Shown here: positions 31,370 through 43,475 of the stretch, one piece after another | How the letters are laid out: each line of letters begins with the position of its first letter | Position numbering within the stretch: the stretch's first letter is position 1 | NCBI GenBank assembly: GCA_035578175.1 | Contig: JAQMRL010000008.1 | Span: 9,710,883 to 9,774,882 of the forward strand | Length of the DNA: 64,000 nt | Direction of reading: 5' to 3' | From: Catonia carolina | Lineage: Eukaryota > Arthropoda > Insecta > Hemiptera > Achilidae | Notes under the pieces: model-generated | What the model saw: only the letters and a program-made list of their open reading frames with translations | Database searches by the model: none | What the model was told of the DNA's origin: nothing | Program-made: the position numbers and the translations under genes

Positions 31370-31716
31370 TGGTTCTGTCATAGACTTCCTTTCATGCTGC
31401 GATGCGGAAAGAGAAGGGTTTTTGATCTCTTGTATCACAAGATGTGGTTTTCATCGGAGCTTTTCAATGATGATGATGATGTACTTAAAAATGTTGTGAA
31501 AGGTTGACTACATGCCCAGGCGGCTGAATTTTATGTAAAAGGAATTTATAAATTAGTAAATTTGTCGTAATTAAAGCTTGAATTTTTTTTTGTGGTGACT
31601 GTTGAAAAATAGTACAAAGCTGTAGTTTTAAAATTTATGTAAAAAAAATCTTTTTTTCTATGCAAGTTTTTTTTATTTACAGCCAAACGGAGGTTACTTT
31701 TTGAACTGCCCTTGTA
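31370..31716 (+). pseudogene. degenerate mariner 3' end
   Basis: Broken reading such as DDDVLKNVVKG*LHAQAAEFYVKGIYKLV matches the mariner C-terminus EELQNAVNGWLHSQAADFY. It ends with GGAGGTTACTTTTTGAACTG, a degenerate terminal repeat, before CCTTGTA. Confidence 0.6.
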
Positions 31717-31952
31717 CATTATATCATGTAAAAAAACCATTAATAAAAATATAAGGTATGAAAGTTGTATGTAAGTAATTAGTAATGGAAAATGTATTTC
31801 CAGTGAAAAGCTTTTTAATGTATGAACAATTTTGTATTTAATTTTTTTATTTCCATTAGATTTATTTACTTTGCTCAATACAATACCATTTATCTGCACT
31901 ATTTGGTTATACCAGACCAACCAAACATTTGAATTTTCCAACGCATTGGATT

Positions 31953-32450
31953 ATGAGGGTTACCTGAAAGTACGGTTACAAGATTTTTTAGTATACAAAA
32001 AATGAATACATATATTATAATAAAATTTATATGGATTGTAGTATAGGTATTACTTAATTATCTTTCCACATAATCACTATTTTGTTATTTGCGGAACAAG
32101 TTTTTTTTTTATTCCTGTGTCGTAGAAGTCTCCCGCTGCCTTTTTCAGTCAGAACTTCACTTCAATTTTCACCTTTTCATTGTTGTCGAAGTGTTTTCCA
32201 GCCAGGTGTTACTTCAATTAGGTGCAAGATCGGGGTTGTGAGAGGTTTGGCTTAAACCAACCCAAAAAATTGGAAGTTTGCAATTCTTGTGTTGTATGAA
32301 TGGTGTGCAGACATGCATTGTCATCAAAATGTACCTACTGCTTGAGTCCCACCTCTGTGTAGTTGCGGGGTGAAGGGTACGGATGAGGTATAATGAATGA
32401 GTGATGCATGCTGGGAGAACGATTGTTGTATTACTCTGATACAAAAAATT
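31953..32450 (-). pseudogene. degenerate mariner 3' half
   Basis: Left end TGAGGGTTACCTGAAAGTA resembles a mariner terminal repeat. The minus strand has shattered C-terminal motifs (HLAGKHFDNNEKVKIEV, KKAAGDFYDTGIKKLVPQ). Many stops and shifts. Confidence 0.5.
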
Positions 32451-32581
32451 CGTTCACAAATTCAAACTTTCCGTATTTAACATATTTTTTTGCATTTATT
32501 ACAATTATTTATTTACATGTTTTGATATAAAATGCTAAATTAAATATTATGAATCCGATCAAGTTAATAACCCGGTAGGTA

Positions 32582-33503
32582 CGAGGCGTATTCAGAAAGT
32601 AAGTACAGTTTTTAAAACAAACAAGTAAAACAGTTTTTTTCAACACAATTTTATTTCTACATGAAAGCCCAAACCTTAAACTATTTTTCGACATAGTTTC
32701 CACCGATGTTCAAACACTTGTCGTAGCAGGTGATCAATTTGTCTATACCCTCTGCGTAGAAGGTTCCTGCCACTGACGTGCACAAAACCAAGAGACTCGG
32801 AAGTGCTTTGACTTTTCTCACACAGTACAGTGATGATGGTGAGGATTTTGTAAACAAAATTGTGACAGGTGATGAAACTTGGGTCCGTCATGTCACACCG
32901 GAATCTAAACAGCAGTCAATGGAGTGGCGACACACGCAATCCCCGAAGAAACGAAAATTCAAGACGACAATGTCTGCACAAAAAATCATGTGCACTGTCT
33001 TTCAGGATCGGAAAGGTGTTTTGCTGATTGATTTTCTTCCAAGAGGTGAAACCATTAATGCAGCAAGGTATTGCGAAACCTTAAGAAAACTAAGGCGGGC
33101 AATTCAAAACAAACTGAGAGGAATGCTCAGTAACAAAATTGTGTTGTCCCATGACAATGCTCAGCCCCATACCGCTGATGACATTTAAACATTGGTTCAA
33201 CAATTTTGTTGGGAGCAGTTTGATCACCCATCCTACAGCCCGGACTTGGCACTGTCTGACTACCACTTGTTCCTGCACATGAAGCGCGAGCTAGGCGACT
33301 AACGCTTTGAAACCGACGATGAAGTGAAAACTGCCGTGGAGTCGTGGCTGCATTCGTTGGCGGGAACCTTCTACGAAGAGGGTATAGACAAATTGATCAC
33401 CCACTACGACCAGTGTTTGAACATCGGTGGAAACTATGTCAAAAAATAGTTTAAGGTTTGGGCTTTCATGTAGAAATAAAATTGTGTTAAAAAAAATTGT
33501 TTA
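32582..33503 (+). mobile_element. mariner with inverted 3' end in place of its 5' end
   Basis: Starts CGAGGCGTATTCAGAAAGT after TA. The first 200 bp are the inverse of the element's own C-terminal coding and 3' UTR (compare 33340-33490). The + strand transposase then begins abruptly at about 32790. The right terminal repeat is lost at about 33503. Confidence 0.8.
32778..33449 (+). pseudogene. mariner transposase, N-terminus missing, two stops
   Basis: Encodes the DDE domain with Asp in VTGDETWVRH, SHDNAQPHTA and LALSDYHLF, i.e. all three catalytic positions. Stops at ..TADDI* and ..LGD*RFE. The helix-turn-helix region is absent because the upstream part is the inverted 3' end. 33504-34440 is AT-rich with no recognisable feature. 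Confidence 0.85.
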
Positions 33504-34454
33504 ACTACATTCAATCAGTTTGGTCTGGATAAACGGTATTGTACTGTTTAGTTTATATTGTACATTTATGTTTGTTATTTTATGTATAGTTAATTGTCGT
33601 ACTTAATTTATAGTAATTTTTGTGTCGCACTAAAATATAGGTGTAAGTTTTAGAAATTTTATAAATATCACCAATATCTGGCAAACCAGACATTTTTTAA
33701 TAATCAATTTTAAACTTTAATAAAAGCTTCCAGATTGTAACTTATTGTAAATCAATCAGCTGTACAAAACTTAGAAATTGATTGTTATTTATTAATCTAT
33801 AGAAGCTTATCAGTAAAGTTATAAAATTTAGTTTAATAGTATGTAAACTTCTTGTTATTAAAAAATTTTGTACTTGAAAAAGAAATGTGCCAAATAGCGT
33901 ACCAGTGGTGCCAAATTGTAATTATGGTGCTAGATATCATGTATTTGCTATTTAAATGTGTATAATTTTGTATGTAGAAAACTGTGCCAAAGTGTACAGT
34001 ATATTTCCAAATAACTCAGTTTAGTAATTAAGGTCTGGCTGTACTAAACTAAAATTTATGTTTTAACACAAGTCATCTCAACTTTTTTTATATATTTTGT
34101 GTTATATTTGTTAGGTTAATAGCTTAACAGTTGAATTGAATGCTAAAAAGTTTTTCGAAGTAACATGATGAATAAGATGGTTCATCAGCTTTATTCGTTG
34201 TATTTATCTGAATATTACAATAATTGACCATTTTAAATATTACAATCCATAATTTTGACAACAGTGGCAAAAATTTATCAAAATTAAAATTTTTTAACTG
34301 TTTTATTTCGACTAGAAATTTTTTGTTGGTGTAGTGGTCTGCAAAACTGACCAAATGCCTGGGGTCCAGGGTTTGTCATTTAATATTCGCCGTTTCACTT
34401 TCGTTACCCACAGTAATTTGTTAATGACCAAGCTGTTGATAAGATCATCATCAT

Positions 34455-35165
34455 CATCTGTCAAGGATTAGGTTCAATGGCCTGTTCTGGCATCCATCTC
34501 TTTTTAGATCTTCCCAACTCTCGCTTCCCTCTTGGTTTATATTACCATGTTTGTAGAGGAAGTCTGTGTGCTGGCATGTAAAGTAAATGGTTGGACCAGT
34601 TTCTCTTACATATTCTTAACATTTCTCACAGTGACTGAACATTTAACTCGGTGTGTATAGCTTCATTACGTACTCTATCCAACTGGGTACAACCTTTGAT
34701 TCCCCGCAAAAATATCATGTCTGCAGCATTTTTTTTTTAGCTTTTATTTGTTATTGGGAATTGTACATTATTGACAACTACCCAATTTGATCGATGCTTT
34801 GCTGTATTATAATTTGACGTGAGTTGGCATGAGTTTGAACAGGGACCCCTGTAGAGTTTGTTCATGGATGGCTGTCAGCTGGTCACCATACAAAGTCGCT
34901 TTTCCAACCGGTGTTACTTAACACATAATAGTGACCTACTACCAGCTGATTGACTGGGTTGGCTCGAAGGCCATGTCTGCAGCTTGGATACGAGATTCAT
35001 TCCTCTGTAATGACACCCATGTTTCACTCCCATATGTTATGAGTAGGGTATAGTCATTGCTCTATAAAACTTCATTCGGGTGTCCTGTCTCATTTTCCCT
35101 CCTATTGTGCTGCAAATAGAACTGCATGCAGCGCTGAATTTTGCCTGTTTCTCATTCTCAAACAT
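34455..35165 (-). pseudogene. LINE 3' end, split by a SINE-like insertion
   Basis: On the minus strand it reads YGSETWVSLQRNESRIQAAD, then after the insertion IFLRGIKGCTQLDRVRNEAI, and ends with a (GAT)n tail at 34445-34460. Broken by stops. Related to, but distinct from, 28519-29490. Confidence 0.7.
34728..34971 (-). mobile_element. short retroposon (SINE candidate) in the LINE
   Basis: 244 bp bounded by the perfect 12-bp repeat CATGTCTGCAGC (34716-34727, 34972-34983), with an AATAAAAGCTA(n) tail on the minus strand. It contains GTTCAAAC, which resembles a box B. Family not known to me. Confidence 0.75.
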
Positions 35166-35282
35166 TCAAACATTAGTTAAGTGAGAAACTAGAAAAGATT
35201 TAAAAAAAATTAGAATAGATTAATTACGAAAGAATATTTGATAAGTTTTTGTGGAAAGATTTCTTATAGAATTGAAAATTTT

Positions 35283-35500
35283 GGTAAATTTAAAGTTCTA
35301 AAATATTTTATGAAGATTGCATATTCCTTTGTCAATGGTTTGAATCAAACAGGTAATGATAATAAAAGTTCTAAAATATTATTTTATGAAGATTGCATCT
35401 TCCTAAAATATTCTAGAACTTTTATTATCATTACCTGAAGAAGCGGTGCACACCACGAAAGTACTTGTAAGAAGAATTTTGTAAGCAGCATAAGGTAAAT
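35283..35500. repeat. foldback repeat with CTGAAGA-hairpin-GAAA motif
   Basis: TAATGATAATAAAAGTTCTA at 35354 has its inverse at 35412-35434, and part of the left arm is also duplicated in direct orientation at 35297-35331. After the right arm comes CTGAAGA (35435-35441), an imperfect hairpin and GAAA (35457-35460). Confidence 0.6.
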
Positions 35501-35520
35501 TACAAAGTTTTTTATATATA

Positions 35521-36451
35521 CGAGGGTTGTCCAAAAATTAAAAACCGTTTGAATTTTACCGCCGCACCGGTGAAATATTCCGCTAGGTGGCAGAACTACC
35601 TTGTAGCTTCGCCTCTCCCCTCTAAAATGAGGCGTCGCGCACATCTGTACTTTTATTAGTGTGTCCTTGGCAGTCGTTAGCGATGGATGTCCCAGTACCG
35701 AATCCCGCCAGTTGTGAAGTTCGCTCCATCATCCGATTCCTTCACGCGGAAACATTGCGCCCTGTCGATATTTATCGACGTGTGAAGGCCATTTACGGTA
35801 ATGTAATGAATGAAAGCAATGTCAGGAAGTGGTGTACAAAGTTTTCAAGTGGCAGAACCAACGTCCATGACGCAGAAGGGAGGGGGAGGAAATCATCCGT
35901 CGACGAAGTTTCGACAAGAATCATCTTGTCGAAGTTTTACCTAATGGCACCGCAATTAACGCTGCTCGGTATTGTGAAACCCTAAAAAAGCTTCGAAGAG
36001 CGATCCAAAACAAGCGCCGAGGGAGATTGAGCAAGGGAGTCTGTTTGTTGCACGACAATGCTCGGCCCGACACTGCGGCGGTCACCACCGCGCTCCTGGA
36101 TTCCTTTAAATGGGACGTTCTTAGCCATCCTGCTTACAACCCTGATCTGGCACCGAGCGATTTCCATCTTTTCCTTTACCTGAAGCAACATTTGGCTGGA
36201 AAACGCTTCGAGACTGATGAAGAAGTCCAGGAAGAGGTGGAGAAATGGTTGCGGTCACAGGTGGGAGATTTCTATGACCAAGGCATTAAGAAGCTCATTC
36301 TCCGGCTAAGCAAGTGCATAGATGTTGACGGGGACTACGTTGAAAAATAGTTTTTATATGTACTTACAACTCTATGTACTTTTTTTGTTAAAATAAAAAT
36401 TTTCCTGCTTTTTAAAATGAAAACGGTCTTTAATTTTTGGACAACTCTCGT
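35521..36451 (+). mobile_element. mariner element with internal deletion
   Basis: 931 bp, TA on both sides, ends CGAGGGTTGTCCAAAAATT and inverse (..TTTTTGGACAACTCTCG). True 5' and 3' ends are both present, unlike the foldbacks. Confidence 0.9.
35683..36349 (+). pseudogene. mariner transposase, centre deleted
   Basis: N-terminus MDVPVPNPASCEVRSIIRFL and WCTKFSSGRTNVHD (DNA-binding part) join at about 35925, with a frame change, to the C-terminal half with LLHDNARPDTA and LAPSDFHLF, ending DYVEK. The first catalytic Asp and its region are missing. It could still be moved by a related transposase. Confidence 0.88.
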
Positions 36452-36556
36452 ACATAAAAAACAAAATATTAATATGGATTCTACTGCTATGATGCTAACT
36501 AATAACTTAAATTTTTTTTTATTCCTAATGTGTGTACGTTGCAATCTGTTCAATTC

Positions 36557-37025
36557 AGAACAATAAGCAACCCGATGACCCAATGAAATGAGGATGATGT
36601 GTATGACGTGCAAATGAGGTGTAGTCTTGTACAGACCCAGGCCGACCATTCCTGAGAGAGTATGTTTAATTAAACCCGAACCATCAAAGTACACCGGTAA
36701 CCACTGTCTAGTATTCAAATCCATATAAAAGTAACTACCTTTACTAGGATTTGAACCCGGAACCTTCATCTCCGAAAATCAGTTGTTAACCCTTTTGTAA
36801 CCCAGTGAGGCATAGAAGTCACATTGGAGTGAAATAACAGACATAAAAACTTAAATTGTTAGCGACTACTTTTGATTAAAAAAAGGCTGAAGGTCTAAAA
36901 GTGATTTTATTTCACTTAAATGTCAGTTGAAACAATGTACACATATTTGTTTGTGTAAAGTTAAAAAATTTAGGATTGAAAGGGTTAAACAGTGATTTTG
37001 GCGACGACTTAACCTCTAGACCAAA
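36557..37025 (-). repeat. tRNA-derived SINE, second family, split by a MITE
   Basis: On the minus strand it reads TTGGTCTAGAGGTTAAGTCG (box A) and, after the inserted MITE, GTTCCGGGTTCAAATCC (box B), followed by a body with several CC-rich blocks ending near 36557. Confidence 0.75.
36790..36984. mobile_element. 195-bp TTAA MITE inside a SINE
   Basis: Flanked by TTAA at 36786 and 36985. Ends CCCTTTTG and CAAT..GAAAGGG-type inverse. Removing it restores the SINE. piggyBac-like by target site and CCC ends. Confidence 0.75.
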
Positions 37026-37082
37026 ATAACTTAAATAATATATATTTTGTCTGAAGGTACAGCCAGATTTAAATTCTGTAAT

Positions 37083-37215
37083 ATAATAATAATAATAATA
37101 TTGTTTGATAAATTTTATACTAATAATAATAAGATTTTTATAATAACAGTAATAGTTATATGCATTTTATTACATAATTATAAAAGTAATAAAAATAATA
37201 ATAATAATAACAGTT
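37083..37215. repeat. (AAT)n/(TAA)n microsatellite region
   Basis: Imperfect AAT repeats in three blocks. Confidence 0.9.
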
Positions 37216-37595
37216 ACTATAATAAAATAATTATATGTACTTGAATTAAAATAGAAGAATGATGTTTGCTAGATTAAAATTTGTATCCTTTTTATTTATC
37301 TATTTTATATGGTGCAATAGTATACAACCTCGATTGTATTGAGTTGTGATAGATTTAGTTTCCTTCCAGTGACCTTGATAAAACCTTTGACCTTGCTCTT
37401 GGTACTTTAATAGCATTTATTTCTCTATTATCTAGAACACAACGTAATATGATATTATGTTGGCGGTGAAATTGATTTTGAATGAAATGTTTTGTTTTTC
37501 TTTATTGAAAAGTTAAATCTGTTAATTTACGATAAAATTACTAAAATGAAAATATTATAATGGAAGCATGGAGGAATTATTCATATCTAGTTGTA

Positions 37596-38057
37596 CCGTG
37601 CGTTCGGAAAGTCGCTGTGCACTGGAATTGTGACTATGGATTTATGAAAATATGTATAAAGAAATGACTAAGCATTTTGGAAAAAAATTTATTCAATACC
37701 TTAATTACATTGTTAAACCGTGATTACATTGTTTATAGAAGGTGTTCGAAATGACCTCCATTGGCGTCATCACACTCCGATTGACGAACTTAAAGCCGCA
37801 ATAACGGCATACATTCAAGGAATCACTGTTCTTCAGTTGCGAAAGGTGTTTGCAAACAAAATGAAACGAGTGCAATGCTGTATTGATGCCAATGGAGGTC
37901 ATTTCGAACACCTTCTATAAACAATGTAATCACGGTTTAACAATGTAATTAAGGTATTGAATAAATTTTTTTCCAAAATGCTTAGTCATTTCTTTATACA
38001 TATTTTCATAAATCCATAGTCACAATTCCAGTGCACAGCGACTTTCCGAACGCACGG
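37596..38057. mobile_element. mariner/IS630 foldback with inverted 3' end
   Basis: 462 bp, TA on both sides, ends CCGTGCGTTCGGAAAGTCGC and inverse. Arms of about 160 bp are nearly perfect. Between them lies a transposase C-terminus on the plus strand (37773-37920: PIDELKAAITAYI..CCIDANGGHFEHLL, stop). The left arm repeats, inverted, the last coding codons and 3' UTR. Confidence 0.88.
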
Positions 38058-38109
38058 TATAATTTATTATTATTAGAAATTTAAGCTTTATAAAAAGACT
38101 AGTCACCCA

Positions 38110-38420
38110 TAACAGGCAGATTGAGTGTTAAATTATTTGTACTCAACCTGCTAGTTCCAGGGCTACAAAAAATAGTTCTCTTTCTAATCACATGGTCAAC
38201 AAATTATATGACTGCACTTAAGTTCAGAAAAGGTAGAGGTGTAAAAGACACTAATCAGAGTTATCTCCTCTAAATGTAATTAATTTCATTATATAGCCAG
38301 ACCCTGTGGTGAATGAAGTGAAGGTGTCATTTGCAGGGTGTAGAGTAGGTGTTTTTCAGAGGGCCTGGCATGCTGATAAGCATAGGTTTTTTTAGTACTC
38401 AGTGAGGAAGGAAACAGATG
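38110..38420 (+). repeat. S1 SINE-like repeat
   Basis: Same family as 2154-2545, opposite orientation, without the terminal hairpin. 38421-39179 is AT-rich; CAGTAAAACCTCGTTTATG at 39075 resembles a single pogo-type end. Confidence 0.6.
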
Positions 38421-39179
38421 TAAAACAAAAAAAAATACACCAAGACATCTGGATTAGCAGATGTATGTATTCCTTCCACCATAATTCCATACAATGAACT
38501 TTATTTTAACGTTTCTTACTTGAACTTTTTCACAACTCATTTTGTCGGGGTTGTAAATTTTTTAATGTAGAAGTTAAAAGCTAAGCTTTTATACATTTTA
38601 TATACTCTACCTATACAAAGTATTTCTTAATGTTATTATAATACAAGTATTTATAATAATGTATTATTTATTTTTAAATGTAGTATTATTATGTAATATT
38701 AAATAAATGTAATACAATGTTTTGATATATGTCATATTGAATTTTGATGTGAAATATACGGAATTAAATTATTAATAGCATAATTCATAGTAATTTTATA
38801 ATTGTTTTATCACCTTTTTCAGTTTTCTTATTATCCTTTTCCTTTTTTATTGTACTATTTTTAGTTTGGCATTATTAATGATAATGTTTCCGCGTATATT
38901 TGAGAACTGCATTTTCATCAGATTGAAAATTGGAAAAGGAGTTAAGGAAAAAGTGCAAAAAGGTAAATGATTTTTTTAAATTGTGAGCAGCATAATTTGG
39001 AATTCAGAAAATCATAAGTGTTGTAAGAAAATTATGAATAATGCATTCTTTGTGACCAGTACTGGCACGAAGTACAGTAAAACCTCGTTTATGTGGCCCT
39101 TATTGATTCGGATTTGATTTGTAGACAAATTTTTTTTTTATGTTCACATAGAGAATATTTTTTAATTATGATAGCAAAA

Positions 39180-39490
39180 ACGTAGGTGGGTGGACAAAAA
39201 AAGTAATTTAGAGGTTCTTAGCCAAGTGGATGAAAAAAGAAGTGTATAGAAGTATCTTACCAGAAGAAGGGATTGGCTAGTGGGGCATATCTTAAGATAT
39301 CCAGGTATTGGGCTATCAATTATGGAGGGTAATATTGAGGGAGTAAATTGTAGAGGGAGGCAAAGGTTAGAGCATATAAAACAAATTATAAAAGATTTAG
39401 GGTGTTACAGGTATGTAGATATGAAACGACTTGCACAAGATAGATTTGGAGAACTGCATCAAACCATTTGAGAGACTGATGACTTAATCA
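39180..39490 (+). pseudogene. RTE-like LINE 3' fragment, copy 4
   Basis: Encodes the last 100 or so residues (GHILRYPGIGLSIMEGNIEG, RGRQRLEHIKQI) and ends with CATCAAACCATTTGAGAGAC then TGATGAC. Confidence 0.8.
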
Positions 39491-39771
39491 AACTTATTTT
39501 AATTAATTGTACAGTTCCTGTATAGATTGTGCAATAAATTATGGTAATAATATGCTTTTCATCCAGTTTAAGAAAGCTTTTCTAGTGTCACTCCAGCTGG
39601 ACTGCTAATGCCAAAGCATTTGCATGACCATGCTTCATTCAAATGCCATACGTGTTTGAAAGAGAAGACAGTGGGCCAATTCTTTGTTATAAAATGATGT
39701 GAAAAGTTATTTTTAATGTCTTTTAAATAATTCTTATGTAATTTTGTTAAAAAACAATTTTTACTTTCTCT

Positions 39772-40671
39772 TGCCTATATGAATATATAGGAAGGAAAGT
39801 ATTGTTTTCATGTCGATTTTTGAAATCGAGTTTTCACCAGATATACACGTTTTCAGACCCCCTGAACCCAAAAAACATGTTTTTAGTGATTGGTTGGTGT
39901 GTGTGTGTATACAGAATATCTCAAGAATGGAACATCATACGAACTTAAAACTTGAAACTTAAGTTAAATTCCACTACTGGACCCGACACGAACATTTTTA
40001 TCAAAATCGGTCAACTGGAAGTAGTAGTTTATTCGTGTATTTTTCACTTTTTTGCGATTTCCTCAAAAACTGGTACTTCGATTTTTTTAAAAATCGCCTG
40101 GTTTACTAAATTTTGTATTCTCTACAAGATAGGGTAGGCGCCATGTTTGCTGAAATTCTTGGTAAGGCTGTTTACTTGTAAAAAAATTGTTTTTTCAAGA
40201 TTGCAGCTTTAATATGCATTTTAGCACAAAAATGTATTTAATAAAAGTTGTAGAGAATTTAAAATCCTACAACTTTAATTTCAAATTTTTTTTGTATAAT
40301 GGTTAGTTTAGCGGTAATTAGCGATTTTCTTTTTTTCTCACGAAAACGTATGAAAAATCTATTATTTTAATATTTCGGCCTTAGTAAAGAGTGTATATAA
40401 TCAAATTTATAGAAAATGAAAAGATCTACAACTTTTAGTTAAAGCATTTTTCTCTACAGAGAGTAGTTTAGTGTGAAAGAGTGATTTTCCGTATTTTTAA
40501 GTCAAACTGAGGTTGATTCCATTTCGCGTCTTTCACTCATGATTAAAATTAGGTTATGTTTATTGAGGTTAGTTTTTGTTTATTTCTCATGTTTTATTAC
40601 TAATGTTAGGTTTATTGTTAATTATTTGCATTGGCAAGAAAGTTGTGTGAGTGTTTCACACCAGATTTTTT
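39772..40671 (+). mobile_element. Helentron-like copy E
   Basis: Starts TACTTTCTCTTGCC with its stem-loop, short GT tract, ends GGCAAGAAAGTTGTG..CACACCAGATTTTTT. 40672-43280 is AT-rich with no coding sequence that I recognise; see the finding on 41590-41810. Confidence 0.8.
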
Positions 40672-43280
40672 CAAGAAGTGACTCTTACCTAGTGAAGTGG
40701 CGTACTTCATAAAAAATGTAATCCACTGCAAAAATAATTTGAAGTGACCAAACCAATAATGATCCTGGATTTGATTCCAGGTCAGTTCATGAAACATAAT
40801 TTTTTGTTTCAAAAATAATAATCAATATTAAGGTATGCTATGCAAAAATTTGAAATAAAACATAATTTAGTAATTTGTAAAAATATAAATCATTTATCTA
40901 AAAATAGTAATTTAAAGAAATTTGTAGAGGGCATTATTAAGTAGTTAAGTAAAAATAAATTGTTGAGTAATATTGAATAGAATCTGTAGTTATTCTTAAA
41001 CATAAAAATATTATTTACAATATTTTTTTAGACAAACAAAATGTTTATGAAGTCTTGGCTTGTATTATGAATGGATAATATTTCTTTAAAATCTTTTGTT
41101 TCATTTGTAAGCTATTAATTCATCACACGGTGTTGTATGGACACACCCAAGCTCATTCAGTTATTTTAAGTACTTAAGCCTACTTTTAGAATAAAAATAC
41201 CTACACTGTTCATTTATTAAAAAAAAATTGTTGACTATGTTTGAAGGTTCAGGAAATGAAAGTGAGTTTGTCATTATTTGAAAATAGGACAGCGGTTTGT
41301 CTACCACAACCTTGAAGCGTGTGAAAATACATTGAAGTGAATCGTGGTTGGAATCTTAATAATTTCAGATAATTAATAGGCACATTTCAAAACGCGTTCA
41401 TTAAGTCAGGAGTTTATAAACTAAAATAGTTAAAAATAATAAAATAACTGAATTTTATAGTTATTAAATTTAAATTGTATCAATTTTTTTATTAATCTAT
41501 CATTATGAACGTTATTTTATTATAATGTTTAAAGTCATTAAAAAATAATAAAAGAGCGACGGATAATTTTCAAAAATTTCGTAACATATTTTTAAGGACT
41601 TTACTAGCGGCAGAAATTGGAACTAACAAGATGGGCGTAGTATGTTGTTGTTTATGTTGAACAGGTAGCCAACGAGTCAACACTCCCGTCTTGTTTGTTT
41701 CTGTTATTTGTTAATTTTTGTTATAGAATTAGCTTTCAAATCGAAGGTTTTTTTTAATTTAATAGTTGTTTTATACAGTGACTACTACGTTATTATATTT
41801 TAAAGGTTTGTAAGCTATTAATAACTTTATTTTCATTTCTTATAACCTAAACTTTAAATTATATGATTCAATTGTAACATGTAGTGACTAATACTTTTAA
41901 TTTATGATATTGGTTTCTTAATATAATTTTGTTTTTATTAGTTACGATATTATTTTTAAAACATTTTTATTTTGAAGAAATTATTAACGAACGATCGGTA
42001 GGCTATTGGTTTAATGTTTACTACCAATATATCGCTATTAGAAAGTTTATAAAAAATAAATTTTAATTATGATGACATAAAAGTATAATTTTGAAGTAAG
42101 TTATAAAATCAGAATATATTCTTAACGTTTTGGAAATAACGTCTTATGATCTATCATAAGTATTTATTGGAAAATAATATATATTTTTATGTAGTTCCAT
42201 TATGCTCAGAATTTTTTTGAAATGTTATTGGGCCCACAAATATGTTAATTATTATTTTTAGTAGTTGTGCTTAATTTATAGGTGAGATCTTGAAATAAAT
42301 ATTGCACCGTAATTAGAAGAGTCAAAATACTAAGTAATATTGTAGTGTGGCAATTTTGTTGTAGAATCCCAGATATTCAAAGTAATTGAGAAAACCCCAT
42401 TTTGGAAACCATTTTTATTTTAAAATCAGCTGATTTATTAAATTTAAGCAAATTATTCAGTTCATTAAGAACATCACTTTGTAGTGCACATTTTTTTTAT
42501 AATATTAGCTCAGAAACCTGGTGATTTTCTTCTGAACTGTTAGTTTTACATTGTCTTGTTATGCCAAGCCATATTTGGGTAAGTATTGTGTCAAGGAATG
42601 TATAAATTACTAACAAATTTTATCAGCATTTACCAGTAAAACTTATTCTAGTCCTTTAAGGAAATGAATTTGATGTAAAAAGGCACATGAATTTCTGTTA
42701 ACAATGATTTTAAATGATTTTTATTTTAGTCACATGCATAATTTTCAAGTAACAAATTTTGCATTGGTTTTTGAAAAGTATAATAGGTTAATTACTTAAT
42801 CCAGATACATTTTCTAATTAAACTAATTTTATAACTTAATAAAAAATTATAACATTAACTGGGAAAAATTTGGTTAGCTACCTCATTGAAAATCATGTTG
42901 AGGTACTATCAAGCTCAGAAAAATAAAGAAAAGCTAAAAAAGATACATGAATTTTAATTTTAGTCTTGAATGAATTTGTTGTGTAATATTATATAAAAAA
43001 CAAATGAGAGTACTTTTTAAAAAAAATAAAAGATGTATGGATTAGGACTACAATATAAAACTGAATTTCGATATTTAAATATAAAATAATGATATTAGCC
43101 AAATGTACTAATGAAACAAAAATTCAACATCTTTTAAAAATAACCAGGATTACAATTATTTTAAAAAGTTTTAAAAATTATAATTTTAAAATATAATATA
43201 TAATTATAAATTTTTTACAATTTTTACTCATCAAGTTATATTTAAAGGCAAATATAATATATTTTATTATTTTTTATTAA

Positions 43281-43475
43281 ACATCCTTTGTAGGATTTTT
43301 AAACAGCCGTATTATTTAAAATTGAAATATATATTTTTCTAACCACCAGAATACGGTAACATAAAACACTTACCAATGTTTATAGCGCTTTCATGTATCT
43401 TGTACACATCTTCAGTAAATTAAAATTTATTTCAAGTCAAAATTTAAAACTTCCTGCTCCTACCATGGTAGATAA
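43281..43475 (-). repeat. partial arm of CTGAAGA foldback family
   Basis: Matches the inverse of about 45835-46016, including AACAGCCGTATTATTT and CACCAGAATACGG. It contains, on the minus strand, CTGAAGA-T-GTGTA-CAAGA-TACAT-GAAA. It stops where a truncated mariner begins. Confidence 0.6.

Noticed and set aside
37047..37244. Asn/Ile-rich open frame
   Set aside because: Translation of AAT microsatellite.
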